From assembly GCA_016182435.1 (NCBI GenBank), contig JACPGN010000225.1, positions 1 through 5,999 of the forward strand: a stretch of DNA of 5,999 nucleotides, given 5' to 3'. This DNA is from Lentisphaerota bacterium. Its GTDB lineage: Bacteria > Verrucomicrobiota > Kiritimatiellia > JAAZAB01. Position 1 is the stretch's first letter; the number at the start of each line of letters is the position of its first letter. The notes beneath the pieces are model-generated. The model ran no database searches. It was not told where the DNA came from and worked only from the letters and a program-made list of their open reading frames with translations. The translations under genes were made by a program, and so were the position numbers. This document shows positions 1 through 4,408 of the stretch, piece by piece.

Positions 1-94
1 GCCGCGCCTGGACTGCCTGGTGTACACCCGGCACGAAGGTTGGCGGGTTCGCCGGGACGGATCATGCCTAAGGCAGACCCGCCTCTGGCGGGAA
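1..94. other. Non-coding flank with small hairpins
   Basis: I see no supportable gene in this left edge. It lies downstream of the nucleotidyltransferase relic on the minus strand. It contains a perfect 6-bp stem with a 3-base loop (CCCGCC TCT GGCGGG, 78-92), three bases beyond the relic's stop codon. It also contains a short TGCC-TAA-GGCA hairpin near 65-75. No T-run follows either hairpin on the minus strand, so a factor-independent terminator is not supported. The 78-92 hairpin resembles the hairpins at 2521-2535 and 2911-2925 and probably belongs to the same repeat family. Confidence 0.5.
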
Positions 95-264
95 TCACTT
101 CCCGCGACCAGATTCGTAGCTCTTCAGGGATTCCAAGGCCTCAGCGTCCGCCAGATCCTTCGTTCGTCCCGTTGCGCGTTTGTTACGGATGAGATCATCA
201 GGAAGAACTTAACGTCCTCGGCGACTAAGCACTGCAACATCTCTTTGTAGTCTTCGTTCAGCAT
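95..264 (-). pseudogene. Nucleotidyltransferase relic, internally deleted and frameshifted
   Basis: Reading the minus strand from the ATG at 264-262 gives MLNEDYKEMLQ, then CLVAEDVKFFL. This is the characteristic start of a family of small stand-alone nucleotidyltransferases, in which VKFLLVGAYA and a D-x-D catalytic site normally follow. Here that part is missing. From about position 199 the sequence resumes in another frame with DLIRNKRATGRTKDLADAE, then ALESLKSYESGRGK and a TGA stop (97-95). This is the family's usual C-terminal end. Intact members are, from memory, roughly 150-200 residues, so about 100 or more central residues including the whole active site are gone. The remaining 170 bases are not a multiple of three, so the two parts are out of frame. 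The gene cannot make an active enzyme. Family placement (DUF6036 or AbiEii-like) is from recall of motifs, not from a search. An assembly error at the junction is the main alternative. Confidence 0.72.
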
Positions 265-400
265 CGTGATGCTTGCTTAAAGATGCTACTTCATGGGTCA
301 GTGGCCAGACAAGCGCGAGGCGGCTGCTGGGCGAACCAGCAACGAAATCGTCTGGCCTCTTATCTGACAGGCGGCCGATTCTGGTTAATGCTCTATTCAT
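209..400 (-). CDS. Small WPLT-motif protein, partner of nucleotidyltransferase
   Basis: This is a 63-residue soluble, basic protein with no signal peptide or membrane segment. Its central and C-terminal part reads DDFVAGSPSSRLALVWPLT, followed by HEVASLSKHHDAERRLQRDV and a basic tail ending SRRGR. The pattern RLALVWPLT...SL...DAERRLQR...RR matches, as I recall, a short uncharacterised protein commonly encoded just before a nucleotidyltransferase starting MLNEDY. That partner is present here as a relic overlapping the last 56 bases in another frame. The ATG lies two bases after the stop of the membrane-protein gene (TAG-GC-ATG). There is no clear ribosome binding site, so translation may depend on coupling. 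The first ~15 residues are not conserved in my memory of the family, so the true start may differ. The function is unknown; an antitoxin-like or regulatory partner role is inference only. The ORF is open, but it may be non-functional now that its partner has decayed. Confidence 0.6.
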   Translation of the reverse strand: MNRALTRIGRLSDKRPDDFVAGSPSSRLALVWPLTHEVASLSKHHDAERRLQRDVAVLSRRGR

Positions 401-402
401 GC

Positions 403-945
403 CTAATAAATCCGCCAGGCCAGGAATAACATCAGCGCGCCCAAGAGCGCTACGGAGCAGCCCACGGCGCCGGCAAGGGGTTTCTGGTTAATCCAGCGCT
501 CCGTCCATTGGCGTAATTTGAACGGGCTCCAGACCAGCACGAGACCCAGGATCACGAGCAGGTAGGCAAAACTCGTCATAAGCAAGCGGCTGGCGGCGGG
601 ATGCACGAAGGCGCTTTCGAGGATCGGCAGCGGAACCAGCAGCAGCAAACCGCCCAGCGCGCGCGCCGCCAGCAGATCATCCATAAGAATAATGATCAGG
701 AAATAGAATACGGGCACGGCGGCATACACCAGCACCCGGTGCGTATCCACCCAGACGCTGCCCATCTGCAAGACGAGCCAGGCCGCCCAAATGAGATCCG
801 CGGCGGTCAGGATCCGACCGGCCCAGACATGGCGGGGAAAGGCCTTGACCAGGGCGGCCGCCGCGCGCGGCCAGAGCGCCAGGCCGCCGCCGCCGACCAG
901 AAGGAGCGCGCCGCAGGTCAGGGATACAATGGCCAAGTCCGACAT
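403..945 (-). CDS. Hypothetical six-helix membrane protein
   Basis: I do not recognise this 180-residue protein. It is very hydrophobic, with about six predicted membrane segments near residues 5-25, 43-62, 71-88, 94-113, 120-140 and 157-177. The loops are short and include positively charged stretches (KLRQWTERWINQK at ~143-155). No catalytic motif, metal site or cleavable signal peptide is visible, so it is probably an inner-membrane protein of unknown role. The start is supported by an AGGAAG ribosome binding site (954-959 on the plus numbering) 8 bases before the ATG. A GC hairpin belonging to a repeat (963-978) lies directly upstream of that site. Downstream, the small WPLT ORF begins two bases after the stop, suggesting a shared transcript. 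miaB is upstream on the same strand, separated by 150 bases filled mainly by a repeat. Confidence 0.8.
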   Translation of the reverse strand: MSDLAIVSLTCGALLLVGGGGLALWPRAAAALVKAFPRHVWAGRILTAADLIWAAWLVLQMGSVWVDTHRVLVYAAVPVFYFLIIILMDDLLAARALGGLLLLVPLPILESAFVHPAASRLLMTSFAYLLVILGLVLVWSPFKLRQWTERWINQKPLAGAVGCSVALLGALMLFLAWRIY

Positions 946-953
946 AACTGAAT

Positions 954-959
954 CTTCCT
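954..959 (-). promoter_or_regulatory. Ribosome binding site of the membrane protein
   Basis: AGGAAG on the minus strand, 8 bases before the ATG at 945. It supports the chosen start. It lies four bases downstream of the perfect GCGGGC/GCCCGC hairpin of the adjoining repeat, which could affect access to the site. Confidence 0.6.
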
Positions 960-1060
960 AAAGCGGGCCAAAGCCCGCAACCTAAAAGTTACCACAAAGA
1001 TGCACAAAAATCACAGGCGGAACAACTTTATGTGCTCTGCTTGTGCCTTTTTGTGGCTAA
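957..1060 (+). repeat. Composite intergenic repeat, copy A
   Basis: The element starts with CTAAAGCGGGCCAAAGCCCG, a perfect 6-bp stem with a CAAA loop (963-978). It continues with CAACCTAAAA, then TTACCAC (989-995). A left arm of CAC-headed units follows (CACAAAGATG, CACAAAAAT, CACAGGCGG). After a short centre comes an inverted right arm (1031-1060). Read on the minus strand the right arm is TTAGCCAC followed by CACAAAAAGG-like units. The arms form a degenerate inverted repeat of about 30 bases. The first ~38 bases align closely with copy B (2540-2695, opposite strand). No ORF of note lies in it. It occupies most of the spacer between miaB and the membrane-protein gene. Confidence 0.75.
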
Positions 1061-1095
1061 TGATTCTTCTCGTTTTTCTTCGCTGCTCCTCAGGC

Positions 1096-2454
1096 TTAAG
1101 TTGCAATCGTCCCATATAACGCTTGCGTGGTGGCTTCCGTAACGCGCACGGGCACGAGGTCGCCGGCTTTAAGTCCCGGCGCCGCCGCAAAAACCGCCAG
1201 GACATTCTGGCGCGTGCGCCCGGACCAGCGCGCCTTGTTCCGCAGACTGACTCCTTCGACCAGCACCTCGCTTACCCCGCCGATAAACGTCTGATGAAAG
1301 ACCCTGCTGCGCCGTTCCTGATCCTCGAGTAGCGCGTGATTGCGCCGGAGTTTTTCTTCCGGGCTCACGTCGTCGTCCCACTGGGCCGATCGAGTGCCTG
1401 GGCGCGGATTGTATTTGAAGATATAAACATTATCAAAGTTAATTTCCTCCAGGAACGCCCGGGTCAGCTCGAACTCTTCGGACGTTTCGGTGGGGAACCC
1501 GACGATGACATCGGTCGAAAACACAATGCGCGGCGCCGCTTGCCGCAGGCAGCGCGCGGCCGCGCGATAATCGTTGGCCGTATAACCGCGATTCATGAGC
1601 TTGAGAATCCGGTCCGAGGCCGATTGCAGCGGCAAGTGCAGGTGCTCGCATACCGCGGGCAGTTCGGCGAAGGCGCGGGAGAGTTCCCGGGAACAGCCGC
1701 CGGGATGACCCGAAGTGAATCGAACTCGACGCAGACCCTTGATCTCGTTAAGCGCTTCCAGCAGGCGGGGCAAGGGCTCGGTGAACCCCCGCGTTGAGGG
1801 ATGCTCCCCATCCCAGACTTTTGTGCGCTGGCCATAGGCCATGATGCTCTGGCCTAAAAGCGTAATTTCCTTGACGCCCTGTTCGACCAGCCGGCGCGCT
1901 TCTTCAATTACGTCCCGCGCCGGCCGGCTCCATTCGGCCCCGCGCACTTCCGGCACCACGCAAAACGCGCAGTGCCGGTTGCAGCCGAAGAGAATATTGA
2001 CAAAGGCGCAGACTTGGCCGGGCGCATGCGTGGCGCCGTCATAAGCGCCCTCGGTCGGGGCAACATCGAGGAGTCCGCGCAAGCCCTCGCGCACCGCCGC
2101 GAGGATGGCCGGCGCCCGCGAGAGCGCCGTCGGGCCCACTGCAAAATCCAGCCCCGGCGCCTTGCGAAAGATCTCGTCCTTGAGGCGCTGAACCATACAG
2201 CCGACCGCGCCGATGTATTGCCGCGGCCGCTCTTTGCGGGCCTCAATCAGCATCCGCAACTTGCCAATGGCCTTGTCTTCCGCCTGGGCGCGCACGCTGC
2301 AGGTGTTCACAATGACGGCATCGGCCTGGCTCTCCTGCTCGCAGAGCGCGTAACCGTGGCGGCCGAGCAGCGCGGCGAACATTTCGCTGTCGCGCTCATT
2401 CATCTGGCAGCCGTAGGTCTTGATATGAACTTTGAATGGCTTGGTAGCGGACAT
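1096..2454 (-). CDS. miaB: tRNA-2-methylthio-N6-dimethylallyladenosine synthase MiaB
   Basis: This 452-residue radical-SAM methylthiotransferase converts i6A37 to ms2i6A37 in tRNAs that read UNN codons, in the cytoplasm. The N-terminal UPF0004 domain (~7-115) carries the three cysteines of the auxiliary 4Fe-4S cluster: C16 in KTYGCQMNERDSE, C52 in NTCSVR and C86 in GAVGCMVQR. The radical-SAM core (~150-370) has GCNRHCAFCVVP with C158, C162 and C165, then SRP, LLGQS, RFTSGHP, HLPLQS and VIVGFPTET. A C-terminal TRAM RNA-binding domain spans ~388-451. The length is normal for the family. Two variations stand out: LLGQS where LLGQN is usual, and an ~18-residue insertion (~209-227) after the LLGQSIMAYG motif. 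An in-frame stop (TAG) 15 bases upstream rules out a much earlier start. No ribosome binding site is evident before the ATG. It lies just downstream of tRNA-Cys on the same strand. Confidence 0.97.
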   Translation of the reverse strand: MSATKPFKVHIKTYGCQMNERDSEMFAALLGRHGYALCEQESQADAVIVNTCSVRAQAEDKAIGKLRMLIEARKERPRQYIGAVGCMVQRLKDEIFRKAPGLDFAVGPTALSRAPAILAAVREGLRGLLDVAPTEGAYDGATHAPGQVCAFVNILFGCNRHCAFCVVPEVRGAEWSRPARDVIEEARRLVEQGVKEITLLGQSIMAYGQRTKVWDGEHPSTRGFTEPLPRLLEALNEIKGLRRVRFTSGHPGGCSRELSRAFAELPAVCEHLHLPLQSASDRILKLMNRGYTANDYRAAARCLRQAAPRIVFSTDVIVGFPTETSEEFELTRAFLEEINFDNVYIFKYNPRPGTRSAQWDDDVSPEEKLRRNHALLEDQERRSRVFHQTFIGGVSEVLVEGVSLRNKARWSGRTRQNVLAVFAAAPGLKAGDLVPVRVTEATTQALYGTIAT

Positions 2455-2518
2455 AAGAATGAACGGCTATTGGTAACTGATAAATGAGCAACCGCTATGA
2501 AAAACAAGATGCCACGGG

Positions 2519-2535
2519 CATCCGCCTGCGGCGGA
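2519..2535. repeat. TCCGCC-TGC-GGCGGA hairpin
   Basis: A perfect 6-bp stem with a 3-base loop (2521-2535), followed by AATATT. The flank and stem closely match 2910-2930 (ATCCGCCTGTGGCGGAAAAT), and the 78-92 hairpin has the same layout. These look like members of one short dispersed palindrome family. It sits in the leader region of miaB, about 65 bases before its start. Confidence 0.6.
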
Positions 2536-2539
2536 ATAT

Positions 2540-2695
2540 TTAACCACGCGCGGCGCGTGGCAAGCCACGGACTCGTCCCGCGCTTCGCGGGATGGCACGG
2601 ATAGCACTGATATGGAATTTGGGCCGGCTTTTCCCATCCGTGCTATCAGTGTAATCAGTGGTTAATTTTTGGGTTGCGGGCATAGCCCGCCTTAG
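2540..2695 (-). repeat. Composite intergenic repeat, copy B
   Basis: On the minus strand the element begins CTAAGGCGGGCTATGCCCGC, a perfect 6-bp stem with a 3-base loop (2676-2690). AACCCAAAAA and TTAACCAC (2665-2658) follow. Next are the 9-base units CACTGATTA, CACTGATAG and CACGGATGG. After the centre (about 2616-2632) an inverted arm reads, on the plus strand, CACGGATAG, CACTGATAT. The outer edge (2540-2547) is TTAACCAC, the exact inverse of 2658-2665. Two further perfect hairpins lie in the left half: CCACGCG CGG CGCGTGG (2544-2560) and TCCCGCG CTT CGCGGGA (2576-2592). The hairpin, AACC and TTAACCAC module aligns with copy A. No gene lies inside; the element fills the space between tRNA-Cys and miaB. 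Confidence 0.78.
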
Positions 2696-2707
2696 CGGGG
2701 TTTAAAG

Positions 2708-2781
2708 TGGAGGCGCGAACCGGAGTTGAACCGGTCTAACAGGTTTTGCAGACCCGTGCCTGACCGCTTGGCTATCGCGCC
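2708..2781 (-). tRNA. tRNA-Cys (anticodon GCA)
   Basis: The gene is 74 bases including an encoded CCA end (2708-2710 on the plus numbering). The acceptor stem GGCGCGA/TCGCGCC pairs fully. The discriminator base is U73 (position 2711), typical of cysteine tRNAs. The D-stem is GCC/GGC. The anticodon stem is CGGGT/ACCTG with one G-U pair, and its loop is CTGCAAA, giving anticodon GCA (2747-2749). The T-arm is ACCGG TTCAACT CCGGT. A36-A37-A38 in the loop is the recognition context for the MiaA then MiaB modification, and miaB is the next gene downstream on the same strand. The GC hairpin of repeat copy B begins about 18 bases past the 3' end but lacks a T-run, so it is not a convincing terminator. 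Confidence 0.97.
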
Positions 2782-2794
2782 TTGAATTATTGAA

Positions 2795-2828
2795 TTAGGC
2801 CTTCGGCAACTAAAAACCCTTAGGCCTT
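2795..2828. repeat. Direct repeat TTAGGCCTT
   Basis: The 9-mer TTAGGCCTT occurs at 2795-2803 and 2820-2828, start points 25 bases apart, just upstream of tRNA-Cys. Its core AGGCCT is self-complementary, so the copies could also pair with each other. An AT-rich stretch next to the tRNA (about 2782-2795) could contain a -10 element, but no clear -35 element is visible at the right distance. Chance occurrence is possible. Confidence 0.35.
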
Positions 2829-2841
2829 GCTCAGGGCAGGC

Positions 2842-2890
2842 TGTAGCCGGCCTCGCTGAGGCCGGTCCGGGGTCGGCGACCCCGGCTACA
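2842..2890. repeat. Twin-hairpin palindromic element (GTAGCC type)
   Basis: Two perfect 8-bp hairpins stand side by side: CCGGCCTC GCT GAGGCCGG (2847-2865) and CCGGGGTC GGC GACCCCGG (2867-2885). The whole unit is bounded by a 9-bp inverted repeat, TGTAGCCGG (2842-2850) and CCGGCTACA (2882-2890). It can therefore fold either as two hairpins or as one long stem. The layout is that of a repetitive extragenic palindrome pair. It lies between the convergent-neutral ends of the aldo/keto reductase and the tRNA-Cys gene, both minus strand, and contains no gene. Confidence 0.8.
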
Positions 2891-2900
2891 ACATTGTCCA

Positions 2901-2925
2901 CCGCAGGCGGATCCGCCTGTGGCGG
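2901..2925. repeat. GC palindrome around CAGGCGGATCCGCCTG
   Basis: A 16-bp perfect palindrome (2904-2919) is overlapped on its right by a near-hairpin, CCGCC TGT GGCGG (2913-2925). The right half repeats the 2520-2535 hairpin with one base changed in the loop, so this is probably a second member of that family with an extra inverted copy attached. It sits ten bases from the twin-hairpin element. Confidence 0.6.
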
Positions 2926-3014
2926 AAAATTCCTATGCTTCCAGTTAGGGAATGACCCTTATGTTATCAAGCCGCTTCTCAGCGTCAACTGCTTTTTCCC
3001 GTGCGTTCATCCTT

Positions 3015-3998
3015 TCACCGCGACGGTGTGGAGGACGCCGGCCCGCCCAATCTATCGGCATCTTCTTTTTTGGAGCTCGGCCACAGGAAGGGCGTGAGCA
3101 GCGAGTCCGCCAGGTCAATCGTCACGGCATTGACGGCGTCCACCGTGCCGGGGTCCAGCGGCCCGCGGTTAAAGATCGCAATGTTCTCGCGCATTTGTTC
3201 GAGCGTTTCAACGCCGGCCAGAACGCAGGTTACGCCGGGGAGCGCCAGCATATAGCGCGCGGCCAGTTCGGCGATGGTCAGCCCGGCTTCGCCGGCGATC
3301 TTATCCATCCGCCGGCGGACCGGCACGACTTCCCGCAATTCCGGCGGGATCTCGGCTTCCGGCATTAACAGCAGTCCCTTTAAATAAACGCTGCGGATGA
3401 AAACCGCGGCGCCGCGTGCGGACGCCTGGCGGAAAACGCCGCTGGCCTGGTGCCGGCGGTCAAGCAGGTTGCCCGGTAACTGGAGGGCGGAAACAGTCTC
3501 GTCCGCCGCAAACTTTGCCGCCGGACCCGGCCGGTTACCGCACGACACTCCGGCATGGCGCAACCAGCCCCGCGCCTTCAGCTCCTCGAGCACGCCCAGG
3601 TAGGCGGCATCCGTCTCTTGGTGGAATAGCACCACGGGAACACACTCCAGTTGCAAGCGCTGGCGCGATGCCGCCACGGATTGTTCAATGGCCTTCCTGG
3701 CGAGGTCGGGCTGCGCCAATTCAGCGCCGGTCAAATGGCGAACCTTGGTGACAACTAACGCTCTGTCGGCTGCCCTCAGCTCGCGCAATGCCCGGCCCAG
3801 TACGACTTCGCTGTCGCCATAGGTTATCGCGGTGTCAAAACAATTCACGCCGCCTTCGAGCGCCGCGGCCATTATGGCCAGGACATCGCGGTAGCCAGGC
3901 TGGCCAACGCGGTTGGCCACGCCATAGCGGAAGCCGAATTGCGCCGTGCCCAGCATAAGCGCCGACACTCGGTATTCTTTCCAGGCCTTTAACTGCAT
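3015..3998 (-). CDS. Aldo/keto reductase, surface-sugar type
   Basis: This is a 327-residue NAD(P)H-dependent oxidoreductase of the aldo/keto reductase superfamily (TIM barrel, cytoplasmic). The catalytic tetrad is visible: D55 and Y60 in FDTAITYGDSE, K85 in VVTKVR and H126 in VVLFHQE. The N-terminal LMLGTAQFGFRYGVANRVGQ, the middle LQLPGNLLDRRHQASGVF and the late LWP near residue 307 resemble the subgroup often found near sugar-nucleotide and surface-polysaccharide genes. No such neighbours are in this window, so the substrate is unknown. The C-terminus carries a ~20-residue polar tail (SSKKEDADRLGG...) that I regard as variable. The start at 3998 has a weak AAGG site 7 bases upstream; a start at M15 is possible but less likely. 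The gene appears to be transcribed alone, with about 230 gene-free bases before tRNA-Cys. Confidence 0.92.
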   Translation of the reverse strand: MQLKAWKEYRVSALMLGTAQFGFRYGVANRVGQPGYRDVLAIMAAALEGGVNCFDTAITYGDSEVVLGRALRELRAADRALVVTKVRHLTGAELAQPDLARKAIEQSVAASRQRLQLECVPVVLFHQETDAAYLGVLEELKARGWLRHAGVSCGNRPGPAAKFAADETVSALQLPGNLLDRRHQASGVFRQASARGAAVFIRSVYLKGLLLMPEAEIPPELREVVPVRRRMDKIAGEAGLTIAELAARYMLALPGVTCVLAGVETLEQMRENIAIFNRGPLDPGTVDAVNAVTIDLADSLLTPFLWPSSKKEDADRLGGPASSTPSR

Positions 3999-4066
3999 GG
4001 TCTTGCCTTAGTGCCCGCCCTGCCGCCGGCCATCTGGAGCCTGTTGGGTTTTTCCGGTTGCGAAAC

Positions 4067-4096
4067 AGGATACATCCAAACATAAAAAGAGCGCAA
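4067..4096 (-). promoter_or_regulatory. Possible promoter for aldo/keto reductase
   Basis: On the minus strand TTGCGC (4096-4091) and TATCCT (4072-4067) are separated by 18 bases, a fair match to a housekeeping -35/-10 pair. Initiation near 4060 would give a leader of about 60 bases before the ATG at 3998. Matches this weak are common by chance. Confidence 0.25.
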
Positions 4097-4153
4097 ATGC
4101 ACTTGAAATCTCTTTCCCGAAAACAAGCTGAACGGCCCGCCGTGAGGATTATC

Positions 4154-4169
4154 GAATCGGCTTGATAAC
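4154..4169. repeat. 16-bp inverted-repeat arm flanking the reductase
   Basis: GAATCGGCTTGATAAC here matches the reverse complement of 2963-2978 at 15 of 16 bases. The two arms flank the aldo/keto reductase at a distance of about 1.2 kb. No transposase or target-site duplication is seen. One such match is not far from chance expectation in a 6-kb window, so significance is uncertain. Confidence 0.35.
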
Positions 4170-4214
4170 CCGCCGGCAAGAGCATAGCGTTGTAATCCGT
4201 CAGTTATTGGGGGG

Positions 4215-4273
4215 CTTCCTGCCGGCTTGCCTGCCTGCCGAAGCCGCTTCGGCGCAGGCAGGTCCGGCAGGAG
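4215..4273. repeat. Long GC hairpin element
   Basis: An extended imperfect hairpin. The inner stem is CCGAAG/CTTCGG (4238-4243 and 4247-4252) around a CCG loop. It is extended by CCTGCCTG/CAGGCAGG (4230-4237 and 4255-4262) with a two-base bulge, then by CTTCCTGCCGG against CCGGCAGGAG (4215-4225 and 4264-4273). The stem totals over 20 paired bases. There is no T-run on either side, so it reads as a repetitive palindrome and not a terminator. It lies 15 bases left of the next element. Confidence 0.7.
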
Positions 4274-4288
4274 CCGCAAATTTCCGCG

Positions 4289-4352
4289 CCCCGTGACCAC
4301 GCTGAAGGCGTGGCCAGCGCAAGGTTTACCACGCCAGAGCGTGGTCACGGGG
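4289..4352. repeat. Twin-hairpin palindromic element (CCACGC type)
   Basis: A perfect 15-bp inverted repeat bounds the element: CCCCGTGACCACGCT at 4289-4303 and its reverse complement at 4338-4352. Each arm also starts or ends a small hairpin of its own: CCACGC/GCGTGG at 4297-4313 and again at 4329-4344. It can fold as two hairpins or one long stem, the same design as the element at 2842-2890 although the sequence differs. It lies in the leader or promoter region of the sulfotransferase-like gene, ending 56 bases before its ATG. Confidence 0.8.
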
Positions 4353-4397
4353 ACGCGAGAACCTACCCCATTACCCATTACCGGGCATTTTTTAAAA

Positions 4398-4403
4398 AAG
4401 GAG
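4398..4403 (+). promoter_or_regulatory. Ribosome binding site deciding the start at 4409
   Basis: AAGGAG, five bases before the ATG at 4409, preceded by a run of A and T. The reading frame is open upstream to an ATG at 4310, but that lies inside the twin-hairpin repeat and has no such site. A typical signal peptide begins exactly at 4409, so this start is preferred. Confidence 0.85.
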
Positions 4404-4408
4404 ATCAG

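Larger units (their letters stand above)
4000..4214. other. Divergent spacer without recognisable gene
   Basis: This is the left half of the ~410-base spacer between the divergent aldo/keto reductase and sulfotransferase-like genes. I find no ORF with protein-like composition and no RNA gene. It contains a possible minus-strand promoter (4067-4096) and one arm of an imperfect inverted repeat (4154-4169) matching 2963-2978 on the far side of the reductase. The right half is occupied by two hairpin elements described separately. Confidence 0.5.

Noticed and set aside
601..951. 116-codon plus-strand ORF opposite the membrane protein
   Set aside because: Rich in Q, R and H with no domain pattern, and entirely antisense to a gene with clear membrane helices and a ribosome binding site.
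957..1060. CRISPR array or phage attachment site in the CAC-unit repeat
   Set aside because: Units are 9-11 bases with no spacers of regular length, and no integrase or cas gene is present.
1908..2246. 112-codon minus-strand ORF inside miaB in another frame
   Set aside because: Arginine- and serine-rich shadow of the MiaB coding sequence, with no independent start signal.
1336..2487. Long plus-strand ORFs (1336-1797, 1972-2487) opposite miaB
   Set aside because: miaB is certain on the minus strand. These open frames arise from its GC-rich codon use and show no family motif.
2540..2695. Factor-independent terminator for tRNA-Cys at the 2676-2690 hairpin
   Set aside because: The stem is strong, but the minus strand continues AACCCAAAAATTAACC with no T-run, and the same hairpin is found in copy A of the repeat in the opposite orientation.
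2952..3751. Plus-strand ORFs opposite the aldo/keto reductase
   Set aside because: The minus-strand reductase has its full catalytic tetrad. The plus-strand products are low-complexity and lack ribosome binding sites.
3835..4378. Minus-strand ORFs of 116 and 129 codons in the divergent spacer
   Set aside because: One runs into the reductase gene in another frame and the other spans both hairpin repeats. Neither resembles a protein family.
4310..4408. Upstream extension of the sulfotransferase-like gene to the ATG at 4310
   Set aside because: The extra 33 codons come from the palindromic repeat, lack a ribosome binding site, and would bury the signal peptide that begins at 4409.
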